A stretch of DNA of 64,000 nt from Desulfosediminicola ganghwensis (GCF_005116675.2 NZ_CP050699.1:1821001-1885000); one strand, 5' to 3'. Shown: positions 1 to 8,791, counted from the stretch's first letter. The notes: a model not told the origin generated them from the letters alone. Numbers and translations: made by a program.

Positions 1-1198
1 CCTGGTGTGTCCTGTAGGAGCGTTGGCGGAGAAAAACGATATCGAGCAGGTAATAGACTATCTGTATGACCCAGAAATTGTCACGGTATTTCAGGTCGCA
101 CCGGCCGTTCGTACCGCCCTTGGCGAAGATTTCGGCTTTGCGGCGGGCGAGAATGTGCAGGGGCAGCTGGTGGGCGCGTTGCAGAAGCTGGGTGCTGACA
201 TCATTCAGGATACCAATTTCACCGCTGATCTGGTGATAATGGAAGAGGGCAGTGAGCTGCTGCAGCGGGTGCAGAATGGCGGCACAATGCCGATGTTTAC
301 CTCCTGCTGCCCCGGCTGGGTGAACTTTGCGGAGAAGAATCACCCCGAGCTGCTGCCGAACATTTCTTCCGCCAGGTCTTCCCAGCAATGTTTCGGCGTG
401 CTGGCCAAAACCTACATGGCGGAGCAGATGGAAAAAGATCCGGCGAAAATGCGGGTAATATCCATTATGCCCTGTACCGCCAAAAAGGGAGAAGCACAAC
501 GGGCTGAATTCAAGGGCGAATATGGGCGAGATGTGGATGTGGTCCTGACCACCAGAGAGTTCAGTCTGCTGCTGAAGAGGGAAGGGATTCATCTGCGGGA
601 CGTGACCCCGTCTGAGTTTGACGCCCCGTTGATGTCGTCCTACAGTGGAGCTGCCGCCATTTTTGGTACCACCGGCGGGGTGATGGAGGCCGCGGTGCGC
701 ACCGTCTATTATGTGTTGAATCAGCAGGAGTTACCGCAGATTGTCTTCACTCCGTTGCGTGGTATGGAAAACATCCGCGTGGCGACGGTGCAGGTTACGC
801 CGGACCGGGAGCTTACCCTGGCGGTTGCACATAGTTTGAAGGCTGCAGAAACACTGGTTCAGTCGATACAATCCGGAGAGTTGCACTGCGATTTCGTGGA
901 GATCATGGCCTGTCCCGGCGGCTGTATGTGCGGAGGCGGCCAGCCGAGAACCAAGCATTCCTATAACGCCTCAGGGTTGGCCCGACGCAAAGGCTTGTTT
1001 GCCATTGACGAGAAAGCGACAGTGCGACAGTCACACAAAAACCAGATGGTGCAATATCTCTATGAACAGTTTATGGGGGAACCGCTTAGCGAAAAATCCC
1101 ATCACCTGCTGCATACCACCTACAGCGACCGAAAGCTGCAGGGTACGCAGACAATGACCATGGAAGATATCTGGCAGGAGGTGGAAGAGCGCATCTGA
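1..1198 (+). CDS. [FeFe] hydrogenase catalytic subunit, 3' part (5' end outside window)
   Basis: Carries the H-cluster domain that interconverts protons and H2. All three binding signatures are visible: L1 TSCCPGW (about nt 299-319), L2 MPCTAKKGE (about 467-493) and L3 MACPGGCMCGGGQP (about 905-946). A C-terminal small-subunit-like domain with RRKGLFAIDE follows. The frame is open from base 2 and begins inside a Cys-Pro-Val-Gly segment typical of the last ferredoxin-type cluster, so the N-terminal Fe-S domains lie upstream and the GTG at base 5 is not the true start. No secretion signal can be judged. Group A hydrogenases of this build are either NAD(P)H-linked electron-bifurcating (HydABC) or ferredoxin-linked; the missing upstream genes would decide. 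The identity as [FeFe] hydrogenase is firm, the subgroup is not. Confidence 0.95.
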   Translation, partial: LVCPVGALAEKNDIEQVIDYLYDPEIVTVFQVAPAVRTALGEDFGFAAGENVQGQLVGALQKLGADIIQDTNFTADLVIMEEGSELLQRVQNGGTMPMFTSCCPGWVNFAEKNHPELLPNISSARSSQQCFGVLAKTYMAEQMEKDPAKMRVISIMPCTAKKGEAQRAEFKGEYGRDVDVVLTTREFSLLLKREGIHLRDVTPSEFDAPLMSSYSGAAAIFGTTGGVMEAAVRTVYYVLNQQELPQIVFTPLRGMENIRVATVQVTPDRELTLAVAHSLKAAETLVQSIQSGELHCDFVEIMACPGGCMCGGGQPRTKHSYNASGLARRKGLFAIDEKATVRQSHKNQMVQYLYEQFMGEPLSEKSHHLLHTTYSDRKLQGTQTMTMEDIWQEVEERI

Positions 1199-1222
1199 TG
1201 CGCGTTCTGAAAGGCTCGTCTT

Positions 1223-1256
1223 ATGACCATTCCCAACATTTCTTGGGAATGGTCAT
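1223..1256. terminator. Hairpin after the hydrogenase gene
   Basis: A perfect 14-bp inverted repeat (ATGACCATTCCCAA and its complement) with a 6-nt loop lies 25 bp after the hydrogenase stop. It sits between convergent genes and could stop transcription from both sides, but no T-tract follows on either strand. Confidence 0.55.
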
Positions 1257-1341
1257 CTCTGCGGCAATGTTGAATTTCATAATTCCGCCTGGTGGATAGA
1301 CTCTATTTCGAAAACCACAATGCCTATCCCGCTCATCCCGT

Positions 1342-2835
1342 CTATCTGGCCTGTTCGAACCTGACTCCACTGATTTTGTATCGTTTCCTGAGCGAGTTTG
1401 AGATTCGGTCGATTGCCATGGTCAACAGGGCGGTAACAACTATGATCAGGGCTGCAACATCCAGATGATCATTGCTTATGGCGTTATCCACATAGTAGCC
1501 CAGAGTTGTTACCCCAAGTATGCCCAGGATGGCCGATTCCCGCATAATGATCTCCCAACGGTAAAAGAGAAAAGCCAGAAACTGACCGTAGCATCTCGGC
1601 AGAACTTCATAGCAGAATCTATCAATCCTTGATATCGGTCCATCGAATGGAATCTCCATCTGGTTACTATTTCGAGCTGTAAGGTACGACAGAATTGCGC
1701 CGTTATGCAGAAAGAGGGCAACTATCGCCGGCAGCATGGATGGTCCCCATAAGGTGAGGAAGATGTAGGCGATTATATATTCCGGTGTCGTTCTGCAAAC
1801 GATGAGCAGGGTATGCATGAACCACGTGGTTCTTCGTCTATAGAAGGCTGTGCTTGCAAAAGGAAAGCTCAAGAGTGCGAACAGGCCGGTGCATACCAGA
1901 GCGATCTGTGTGAGTACCAGGGTGTTCCATGCACCTGGCAGAACCTGTGTTTTTAGCACATGCACCGCCCACTGGAATGTTTCGGCTATGGGGAAGGTTA
2001 TTGCCAGAGTTCCCGCATAATACCCATCCGCCTTCATTGGCCATGGCAGGATGTCATAGGTGAAGAAACGAATAATGTTCTGGCTGGAAAACGTCATGTC
2101 CCATGAGGTGTACCAGCAGGCAGCGACTATCAGCACAAAAATGAATCTGGCTCTGGCCCAAAGGTGGATGGAGGCGATCAGCAGGTAAAAGATGTACAGC
2201 AGGGCGGTTGCCTGGCTGTATAACCCTTCCCGAAAGGCTGTCTCGAGATGGTAGCCAAGGGTAGGCAAACCAATAAAACCAAGTATGGCACTTGACCGCA
2301 GGGCACACTCGAATCTGTACGAGGTGTAATTTTTCAGATCCCGGTAGATGACCGGCAGGGTCGCGAATAAGAAACTGCTCAGGCGTGAGCTATCCGGTGG
2401 CAGCGCCTCGTACGGTTGCCGGTCCGATTCCTGTCGTATTTCTGCATAGACTTTGGCAAAAATCCCTGAGTAGGGAATGGCGATGGCCAGAATGCCGCAT
2501 AGGCTGTTCAAGCCGACAAGCGGCATAAAGATGAAGGCCCAAAACAGTTCATGTATTGAGCGTATAAAAGAGCAGAACAGCCGCACGATCATGAGCTCGT
2601 ATACCAGGGACAGCAGGGAACCCAGTACTACCGCGATGCTGATGCCAAGCAAGGCAAAACTGATAGTGTTGAGTATTGCCGAGCCGAAATCTGGTAGAGA
2701 GAGGAGATCAGTGGTGAGCAGGCCAAGGCCGATCTTACCAAGCTCCCCCCATGGGTCGAGGGTGGTAATGGAGATATCCGCAGCAACCAGTGCCAGCAGC
2801 GCGATAAAAATAAACGACAGGCTGATTCGCGCCAT
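1342..2835 (-). CDS. PhnE-like ABC transporter permease, two fused permease modules
   Basis: Inner-membrane permease of a phosphonate-type (PhnCDE) importer. At 497 residues it is about twice the usual PhnE length and contains two homologous membrane modules. Each ends in the same coupling motif, SAILGFIGLPTLGYH near residue 182 and SAILGILGVTTLGYY near residue 434, which shows an internal duplication, so one chain could form the whole transmembrane pore. Its start is 2 nt after the stop of the ATPase gene, which implies translational coupling in a three-gene operon (binding protein, ATPase, permease). The family is clear. The transported ion is not shown by this protein; the binding protein suggests selenate or another oxyanion or phosphonate. 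Confidence 0.85.
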   Translation of the reverse strand: MARISLSFIFIALLALVAADISITTLDPWGELGKIGLGLLTTDLLSLPDFGSAILNTISFALLGISIAVVLGSLLSLVYELMIVRLFCSFIRSIHELFWAFIFMPLVGLNSLCGILAIAIPYSGIFAKVYAEIRQESDRQPYEALPPDSSRLSSFLFATLPVIYRDLKNYTSYRFECALRSSAILGFIGLPTLGYHLETAFREGLYSQATALLYIFYLLIASIHLWARARFIFVLIVAACWYTSWDMTFSSQNIIRFFTYDILPWPMKADGYYAGTLAITFPIAETFQWAVHVLKTQVLPGAWNTLVLTQIALVCTGLFALLSFPFASTAFYRRRTTWFMHTLLIVCRTTPEYIIAYIFLTLWGPSMLPAIVALFLHNGAILSYLTARNSNQMEIPFDGPISRIDRFCYEVLPRCYGQFLAFLFYRWEIIMRESAILGILGVTTLGYYVDNAISNDHLDVAALIIVVTALLTMAIDRISNSLRKRYKISGVRFEQAR

Positions 2836-2837
2836 TA

Positions 2838-3536
2838 TTAACTGTACAGCTCAGCCAGTTGTCTGTCGGTGAGTTGGCTTACAGTCATATCGAACAGGAT
2901 GGAGCTGTCTTTAATCCCAATCACACGCTGAAAATAGCGTTTGGCGATCTCCACCGAATGCAGGGTTGTAATGACCGTTTTTCCTGAGCCGGCAATGGCG
3001 GCCATGATTTCTTCCCGCTGAAGTTCGTCGAGTGATGAGACCGGTTCATCGGCCATAAGGATGGGACAGTTTCTATACAGTGCCCGGCCGATACCGACAC
3101 GCTGCTGCTGGCCGCCTGAGAGTTCACCTACCCTCGCGAACAGCTTTTCTTCCAGACCAAGTTTACGGGCTATCGGTTCAATGGCCGCTTTGTATTTCGT
3201 GGCAGGGAAGATCAGGTTGCAGATATTGTCCAGTACCGGGTGCTGATCTAGTTTTCCCATGTAAATGTTATGAAAAACAGATAACTGCGGTACCAATGCC
3301 TTGTGCTGATGGATAAAGGCGCACAGCCGGGGCTGGGTCAGATATAGTCGTTTCAGGAGCGTGGTTTTGCCAGCACCGCTTCTGCCTATTACGGCAACTT
3401 TCTCCCCTTCGTTAATAGCAAGAGTGATATTTTTAAGCGCCACGACATCACCATAGCTGATATCTTCGCCTTGCAGCTCAATGAGCGTCTGGTGAGGTGT
3501 TGAAGGGGAGCGGAACGAATCCATAAAAGCGGTCAT
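2838..3536 (-). CDS. PhnC-like ABC transporter ATP-binding protein
   Basis: Cytoplasmic ATPase that powers the importer encoded around it. Visible motifs: Walker A GRSGAGKTT (residues 51-59), signature LSGGQQQ (139-145) and Walker B ILMADEP (about 159-165), followed by the D-loop SSLD. Length (232) is slightly short for PhnC, and the region between Walker A and the Q-loop is compact (only LTQPRLCAFIHQHKALVP follows). It lies 59 bp after the binding-protein gene and 2 bp before the fused permease gene. Assignment to the phosphonate-type ABC family comes from the operon partners as much as from the ATPase itself. Confidence 0.88.
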   Translation of the reverse strand: MTAFMDSFRSPSTPHQTLIELQGEDISYGDVVALKNITLAINEGEKVAVIGRSGAGKTTLLKRLYLTQPRLCAFIHQHKALVPQLSVFHNIYMGKLDQHPVLDNICNLIFPATKYKAAIEPIARKLGLEEKLFARVGELSGGQQQRVGIGRALYRNCPILMADEPVSSLDELQREEIMAAIAGSGKTVITTLHSVEIAKRYFQRVIGIKDSSILFDMTVSQLTDRQLAELYS

Positions 3537-3595
3537 GAAAAACTCTATGAAGTTGTGTTACCTGGTCCTGTCGAGGACCAGGCTTTCCAGGTTTT

Positions 3596-4480
3596 TTAGC
3601 GGAAGATGCCAATTTCTTTGCCGGTTTCGAGTATTGGTTGATACATCCCGTTATCGGCAGGGATGAAGCTTTTGCGGGGAAAGGCATCAAGCAGTTCCTG
3701 ATCGGTGATTTCCACCAGCGCTTTCTGGATCTTTTCTATTGTTCCGGCCCCGTAGATGGAATCCACATCACCGCGCACGGTCCAGTTATAGTCGGGGTAT
3801 TCAGGGGTCTTCCAGATAACGGAAACCTTGCTGCTATCAATAGTGCCCGCCTCAAGCTCTCTCTCCCAGACTTTATAATTCACAGCCCCTAGTTGATAAC
3901 TGCCGGACTGAACAAGGGCTATGGTCTTGGAGTGGTCACCGCTGAAGCCAACTTTGCTGAAGAGAGCGTCAGGGGCCTGGTTGAACTCTTTACGGAGATA
4001 ATACTCGGGCATCAGCCTGCCGGAGGTGGAGCCTTTGGAACCGAAAGTGAAGGTCATTCCAGAAATTTCTTTAGGGAGCTTATCCCCACCGTTCAATCCA
4101 GTTGAGCTATGAGCGATGAAGTACGAGACGAAATGCTCGTCTTCTTCACCCTGGGCAATAGCCTTGGAGCCGGGTACAGCGAGCCGTGCCTGTACTCCCG
4201 AAAGCCCGCCAAACCAGGCCATCTGCACTTCATTGTTTTTAAAAGCCTGCACCGAAGATGAATAGGATTTGACCGGTACATAGGTAACGGTAAAGCCGAG
4301 TTGATCGCTCAAATATTGAGCTACCTTGCCAAAACGCTGTTCAAGACGGGTTGTATCCTGATCGGGGATGGCAGTGAACTTGAATTCTTTGGTGTTTTGG
4401 TTCGCATTGACCAGAGACGCTGTCACCAACGTGAGCGCTATAGTGGTGATGAGGGGTGCAAAAAATCTATAACCTGCCAT
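3596..4480 (-). CDS. PhnD-type periplasmic binding protein, putative selenate ABC transporter class
   Basis: Periplasmic receptor for the adjacent importer. Residues 1-26 form a signal peptide (hydrophobic APLITTIALTLVTASLV, then a VNA-type cleavage site). The mature protein has the phosphonate-binding-like fold, with the order AIPDQD, KNNEVQMAWFGG, FGSKGSTSGRLMP and YNWTVRGD. This pattern matches, from memory of the family, the class catalogued as putative selenate ABC transporter substrate-binding protein (TIGR04553) better than classical phosphonate PhnD. The start is supported by AGGAG 6 nt before the ATG. It is the first gene of the minus-strand operon. The selenate assignment is itself putative in the databases; phosphite or phosphonate remain possible. 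Confidence 0.8.
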   Translation of the reverse strand: MAGYRFFAPLITTIALTLVTASLVNANQNTKEFKFTAIPDQDTTRLEQRFGKVAQYLSDQLGFTVTYVPVKSYSSSVQAFKNNEVQMAWFGGLSGVQARLAVPGSKAIAQGEEDEHFVSYFIAHSSTGLNGGDKLPKEISGMTFTFGSKGSTSGRLMPEYYLRKEFNQAPDALFSKVGFSGDHSKTIALVQSGSYQLGAVNYKVWERELEAGTIDSSKVSVIWKTPEYPDYNWTVRGDVDSIYGAGTIEKIQKALVEITDQELLDAFPRKSFIPADNGMYQPILETGKEIGIFR

Positions 4481-4518
4481 GAGTTCTCCTGATTAAATTA
4501 ACGACAATTACTGGCGAC

Positions 4519-4698
4519 ATGATCAGCCAAAAGCTTCTAAGAGTGGAAAATACTATGGTCGTAAAAGCGGAGAGGGTCAAATTGTTACATCTGATAGACG
4601 GGAATTTAAAAATCGGAAAAAACTATAAAGATAATTTAAGAAGCGAATGGCAAAAACGGGGGAAGTTTGAGCATAAGCTTCTTGAATATGCTAATTAA
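4519..4698 (+). CDS. Possible small protein, 59 aa, unknown
   Basis: An ATG-initiated frame of 59 codons, rich in Lys, Leu and Asn, starts 38 bp upstream of the divergent binding-protein gene. No good ribosome binding site precedes it (only CTGGCGAC), and I recognise no family. The composition looks protein-like, but the surrounding DNA to 5.8 kb is decayed, so it may be chance or a relic. Confidence 0.25.
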   Translation: MISQKLLRVENTMVVKAERVKLLHLIDGNLKIGKNYKDNLRSEWQKRGKFEHKLLEYAN

Positions 4699-4771
4699 CT
4701 GATTTTGCTGGACACAGCCTGGCTTTGTGCTTGTGTACGAAAGAGGAGATGAACTTGACGTGGTATTTCAA

Positions 4772-5037
4772 GGCTGGTGTTTGTAGCATATTCTCTTGGC
4801 AAAAATTTTACAGATTCAGCTCATAGGCGATATGGTCGAGCCATTCTCCGTTCACGCATTCGGCATTGGCGAGAGTCTCTTGTTCATGCTAACCAAGGCC
4901 CTCAGGTGTGGCACGGCTTTTGACATTTTCTACGATACAATTGATGCCGCTGATTTTTTAATCATAATACTCTTTGCCGAGTTGTATAAGCTTTGTCACG
5001 GATCTACTCACTATGCCAAGGCGGGTGAACTCTTCTG
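4772..5037 (-). pseudogene. Truncated duplicate of the GNAT acetyltransferase gene at 8.8 kb
   Basis: About 230 bp here align almost gap-free with the 3' part of the intact acetyltransferase gene (8789-9026). Shared runs include CAGATTCAGCTCATAG and CATTCGGCATTGGCGAGAG. Weaker similarity continues about 30 bp past that gene's stop, so the copied unit was a DNA segment rather than an exact gene. Substitutions and small indels break the frame, and the N-terminal half is absent. The match stops abruptly near 5037, where unrelated sequence begins. This is a relic of a local duplication. Confidence 0.8.
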
Positions 5038-5039
5038 GG

Positions 5040-5231
5040 CTTAAACGGCAGCATAATGAGGGTACAGAAGAGGTATTGGATAAATACAATCTGTTCAACA
5101 GAGACAAACTCAGCAGTGTATTGAGTGGCTGCGGTGGCCAGGATGACCTCATGGCCATGGCAAGCGCCAGGAAGGCAGCGAGAAGTAAATGAGGAGTCGA
5201 TTGCTGCATACAGGGATCTATCCCAGGCCAA
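5040..5231 (-). pseudogene. Possible remnant of a membrane transporter N-terminus (DMT/EamA-like)
   Basis: Two overlapping minus-strand frames together resemble the first helices of a drug/metabolite transporter. One reads LLLAAFLALAMAM and, after a shift, the other reads VEQIVFIQYLFCTLIMLPF, like the helix 1 to helix 2 region of EamA proteins. The frame runs straight into the acetyltransferase relic at 5037. The resemblance is general (hydrophobic pattern), so the identity is tentative. Confidence 0.3.
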
Positions 5232-5831
5232 AAGTGTGGAGAATGTAGCAGAATACGGAATGAATATTTACTACGAAATCTTTTAGGTATCAGCCAGATT
5301 GTAGACTTTGCCCGAATCTTACTTTATGGCAGCTGCTCTGGCAGGGGACTCCTTCTTCGCAAAAATCCAGGGAAAGGTCACTGAAAGACATGGACGGATG
5401 AAGAAAATAGTAGTGTTGTGGCAGTCTCCAGCTCGCCTCTCTTGACCGGTCGTCAGCGCTTGGCATATACTAAAATTACTCAAAATCGATATGGGACAGA
5501 GCCTGAACCTTCATGAGAACTTACATATCCTGGGATGATTCCTGCTCGACAGAGGTTCACCTCGTAATGAACAATTGGTCAGACGGTGTTTACCCAGAAA
5601 GATATCTGAACCATAAATCCGGATCAGCATCCCAGAGCGCTTGGGAATATAGCAAGATCGAAAGAACCGCCGCCTTGCAACTATCTGAGTCAATAGAAGT
5701 CTTTGGCAAGTTTGGCCACCTGCATCGGGACGGTCGAGCCAGGCGGTGGGGCGGGTGTTATAAATGAGAGAGCTATAGAACTCTTGGAAGCAGCGATCAG
5801 CTCAACACAAGTCAATTGAAGAGGAGGTGCA
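5232..5831. other. Gap of 600 bp, decayed or non-coding
   Basis: No convincing gene. A short plus-strand frame ending at 5820 reads CIGTVEPGGGAGVINERAIE and looks like the tail of a lost protein, but it has no start and an upstream stop at about 5695. The ribosome binding site of the peroxidase gene (GAGGAGGTG) lies at the right edge. Confidence 0.3.
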
Positions 5832-7115
5832 ATGAAAATGAATAACAATATGAAAGGAATTGCGTGTTTGACTCTTTGTTCGTTATTTATCTGTTTTGGA
5901 ACGAGTGCTGCAAAGCCTGACAATCCAAAACTGTCGCCGACAGAGGAGCTTGGTCGTTTTCTGTATTTTGACACTAATCTTTCTGAGCCAGCTGGCCAGT
6001 CATGTGCAAGTTGCCATGATCCTGACTTTGGCTTTGTGGATCCTGATTCCAACCTTCCTGTTTCCGAAGGTGTTATACCCGGCTTGTTTGGCGGAAGGAA
6101 TTCTCCGAGCTCAGCCTATGCCATGTATGCACCAATGCTTTATTTTGACGAGGTTGAAGGGTTATGGATAGGCGGCCAGTTCTGGGATGCAAGGGCTACG
6201 GGTGAGGTGCTTGGTGATCCATTAGCGGATCAAGCCTTAGGACCGTTTTTAAATCCTGTTGAAATGGCTAACCCTTCAAAAAAGCATGTTATAGATGATA
6301 TAAAGATATCTGAATATGCATCACTTTTTGAAGAAGTGTGGGGAGAAGGCAGCTTGGATGACGTTGAAGCAGCTTATGATCAGGTAGCTCTTTCTATTGC
6401 GGCCTTTGAACGTACGGCACTCTTTGCCCCCTTTAGCTCGAAATACGATGCTTATTTACAGTCTTGCCTCAAAAAGGGTGGAGCTAAAGACGAGTGCGCA
6501 ATGGGGATTGGCCCCCAGGCGGCAAATGCTGCCGCGAAAATATTTACAACACAAGAGTGGGATGGGTTACAGCTCTTCATGGGTGATAATAACAATGACG
6601 GGATCCTGACCGAGGGGGAAGGAGCTATGTGCGCCGCCTGTCATATTGCAGAGTGGACTGACCCTATACTGCATCCAGAAACTGGCGAAATAAATGTCGT
6701 AATTCCGACATGGTCTCCAGACGGTACAGTACCTCCAGTATTCACTGATTTTACTTATGATAATCTGGGAGTGGCGAAGAACACGGAGTATCCTTTACCT
6801 CAGACAGGCCCGCCTGATTCAGGACTGGGGCCCATTGTCCATGATCCTAAAGAGAACGGAAAGTTCAAGGTGATGACCCTTCGCAATATAGAATTGACCG
6901 GGCCATATGCACACAACGGCCTGTTTAAAAGTTTGAAAGAGATAACCCATTTTTACAATACCCGTGGATTGCAGCCAGATGCCTCGGGAGAGTTTGGTAG
7001 CCCGGAATTTCCTGCCACAATGAACACTACAGAGCTTGGCAACCTTGGGTTGAGTGATGCTGATGAAAATGCCCTTGTCGAGTTTATGAAAACACTTACC
7101 GATGGTTATAAATAA
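5832..7115 (+). CDS. Dihaem cytochrome c peroxidase / MauG family protein
   Basis: Periplasmic dihaem protein of the bacterial cytochrome c peroxidase/MauG superfamily, expected to reduce H2O2 or carry out a related oxidation. It starts with a signal peptide (IACLTLCSLFICFGTSA). Haem sites are CASCH (residues 58-62) and CAACH (267-271). The C-terminal PYAHNGLFKSLKEITHFYN is the usual conserved block of the family. Just before the second haem, residues 252-263 (DNNNDGILTEGE) match a calcium-binding EF-hand loop. A strong GAGGAGGTG precedes the ATG. It is monocistronic: decayed DNA lies upstream and a clear terminator downstream. Family assignment is firm, substrate unknown. Confidence 0.92.
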   Translation: MKMNNNMKGIACLTLCSLFICFGTSAAKPDNPKLSPTEELGRFLYFDTNLSEPAGQSCASCHDPDFGFVDPDSNLPVSEGVIPGLFGGRNSPSSAYAMYAPMLYFDEVEGLWIGGQFWDARATGEVLGDPLADQALGPFLNPVEMANPSKKHVIDDIKISEYASLFEEVWGEGSLDDVEAAYDQVALSIAAFERTALFAPFSSKYDAYLQSCLKKGGAKDECAMGIGPQAANAAAKIFTTQEWDGLQLFMGDNNNDGILTEGEGAMCAACHIAEWTDPILHPETGEINVVIPTWSPDGTVPPVFTDFTYDNLGVAKNTEYPLPQTGPPDSGLGPIVHDPKENGKFKVMTLRNIELTGPYAHNGLFKSLKEITHFYNTRGLQPDASGEFGSPEFPATMNTTELGNLGLSDADENALVEFMKTLTDGYK

Positions 7116-7138
7116 TACGTGGTAATAATTGAGCATGG

Positions 7139-7178
7139 GCAGAATCGGATTATCGGTTCTGCCTCTTCTTTTTTTAAG
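7139..7178 (+). terminator. Rho-independent terminator of the peroxidase gene
   Basis: GCAGAATCG pairs with CGGTTCTGC (one G-U pair) around a 6-nt loop at 7139-7162, followed by CTCTTCTTTTTTT. It lies 24 bp after the stop codon. Confidence 0.85.
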
Positions 7179-7341
7179 TTCCGGTTAACGTATTAGAATC
7201 AGGACGTGAGTAAGCTTGAGATTTTCTACTTAACTTGCTACTGAATTACCCTTTGATAAGGCTTGCATGTAAAATATTTGCAGTATGTTGAGCTTTTCAG
7301 CTTGGCAATGGCATGAAAGTATTCATCCAGTTTCTGATCCT

Positions 7342-7842
7342 CTATTTCCTATCCCTCAAATTCTGCACCGGCAACCGTGAGGAGTTTTTTACCTCCCGGA
7401 GCGAGATACTTGTCTGGATTGACCTTACCCCGGGCAGTTTGCGCAGCACGGTCCGCAAAAACAGTTCATAGGAGGCCAGATCTCTCGCTACTACCTGCAG
7501 CAGGTAATCTGTTTCACCGGTAACGTTGTAGCAAGAGAGGATCTCTGGGATTTTCTGGATTTTCTCTTCAAACAGAACCGGCGCCTCATCTGTGGGGTCA
7601 GCAAAGCTTATCTGCACCAGCGCCATAACCCCAAAGCCGAGAAGTTCACGGTTCAGGTTGGCTTGGTAATTCACAATTATGCCTGCCTCTTCAAGACGCT
7701 TTCGACGTCTCCAGCATGGCGCTTCACTGAGTGACAACTTCTCCGCTACTTTGGTGTTGGATATCCTACCGTCCTGTTGGACTAGTTCAAGCAACGATAG
7801 ATCTGTCTCATCTAAATTGATATCTGAATTATTCTTTCTCAA
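7342..7842 (-). CDS. Lrp/AsnC family transcriptional regulator
   Basis: DNA-binding regulator of amino-acid metabolism or export. The N-terminal winged helix reads LDETDLSLLELVQQDGR, then VAEKLSLSEAPCWRRRKRLE. The C-terminal RAM domain, which binds the amino-acid effector and mediates oligomerisation, contains GETDYLLQVVARDL. I place the start at the TTG at 7842 because AAGGAGG lies 6 bp upstream and the protein then has the usual length (166 residues); a longer frame exists to 7902 without such a site. It is divergent from a LysE-type exporter gene with about 125 bp between them, an arrangement typical of Lrp-type regulators controlling an amino-acid exporter. Confidence 0.9.
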   Translation of the reverse strand: MRKNNSDINLDETDLSLLELVQQDGRISNTKVAEKLSLSEAPCWRRRKRLEEAGIIVNYQANLNRELLGFGVMALVQISFADPTDEAPVLFEEKIQKIPEILSCYNVTGETDYLLQVVARDLASYELFLRTVLRKLPGVRSIQTSISLREVKNSSRLPVQNLRDRK

Positions 7843-7853
7843 AAAACACCTCC

Positions 7854-7904
7854 TTTTGCTATTTCTTGCTCGATGATAGTCGATGTCGGCATGAGATAGC
7901 AAAA
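7854..7904. promoter_or_regulatory. Inverted repeat in the Lrp/LysE divergent spacer, possible operator
   Basis: TTTTGCTAT (7854-7862) and its exact complement ATAGCAAAA (7896-7904) flank 33 bp in the spacer between the Lrp-type regulator and the exporter. A -10-like TATAAT follows at 7925-7930 in the exporter direction, with no good -35. This would suit an Lrp-type operator that controls both genes. The left arm overlaps the ribosome binding site of the regulator gene. Confidence 0.4.
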
Positions 7905-7967
7905 ATATTTCGAGTTATCTGCTGTATAATTGTTGAAAATTCAGATGAAAGAAAAGAAGGGATGCTC

Positions 7968-8609
7968 ATGATCGAACTCACTCTGTTACCACTTTATTTA
8001 GGCGCCTTGATTGTGGCGTATGTGACTCCTGGGCCTGACATGGCGCTTGTTCTGGCCGTTTCTGCCAGTAGAGGCAAGATGGCTGGTTTCCGCACCGTTA
8101 AAGGATTTGCCGTTGGCCGGGCAATTCATGTACTTGGCTCGGGTGCAGGGCTTGCCGTACTGTTTACCAGTTATCCCGGCCTGCAAATGGTGGTTCGTAT
8201 ACTTGGTGCTGTCTATCTGCTGAATTGGGCCTGGAAAATTGCCCGGGCTCCTGTGGGACTTCGACAACCGGACTCGCCAGATTTCAGGCATGGCTCAGAT
8301 ATGTGGCGCGGCTTTCTAACCAGTCTGCTTAATCCCAAGGCGGTTTTGTTCTGCAGTATGCTGCTTCCCCAATTTGTTTCCCCTGCAACTGGTTCACTTT
8401 TTACACAGTTTATGGTGCTGGGACTACTCTTAGTCATTGTCGGATTCATATTTGATTGCAGCTACGTCGTGTTATCGGATTGGCTTACAAGGACTTTAAG
8501 CCGCAATATCTCTGACGGATCGCAGACAGGGCAATTGGTAGAAAGATGCCGTAATTATCTGATGGTGACTGTATTGGGAGGAGTTGCACTGCTTTTGTTG
8601 AAAGCCTGA
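7968..8609 (+). CDS. LysE/RhtB family amino-acid exporter
   Basis: Inner-membrane exporter of amino acids or derivatives, about six transmembrane helices and 213 residues, normal for the family. The N-terminal signature AYVTPGPDMALVLAVSASRG (residues 17-36) and the later LTSLLNPKAVLFC are characteristic. The ATG at 7968 is preferred because AAGAAGG lies 7 bp upstream; the ATG at 7962 is too close to it. The gene is divergent from an Lrp/AsnC regulator, which suggests effector-dependent export of one or a few amino acids. The specific substrate cannot be read from the sequence. Confidence 0.9.
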   Translation: MIELTLLPLYLGALIVAYVTPGPDMALVLAVSASRGKMAGFRTVKGFAVGRAIHVLGSGAGLAVLFTSYPGLQMVVRILGAVYLLNWAWKIARAPVGLRQPDSPDFRHGSDMWRGFLTSLLNPKAVLFCSMLLPQFVSPATGSLFTQFMVLGLLLVIVGFIFDCSYVVLSDWLTRTLSRNISDGSQTGQLVERCRNYLMVTVLGGVALLLLKA

Positions 8610-8717
8610 GATGATTGCGTGGTGGTTTATATGCACATCCCTGAAGATGCCGGTCTGGTCAATGTGGATCTCAAATTGATTATGAAGCAATGGGCTGAAA
8701 ATGGAGTGGAGCGGTGA
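8610..8717 (+). other. Open stretch directly after the exporter stop, possible gene tail
   Basis: Thirty-five codons in the same frame as the exporter follow its TGA and end at the TGA at 8715-8717, including HIPEDAGLVNVDLKLIMKQW. The composition is protein-like, but there is no start or family match. It may be a remnant of a lost gene. The remaining bases to the acetyltransferase gene hold nothing I recognise. Confidence 0.2.
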
Positions 8718-8791
8718 AGTGGGGTTGAGCTGGAATCGCCCGCGTACTATAAAGATCAGTGTTTGTTAAACATACTTTTCAGACACAGACC

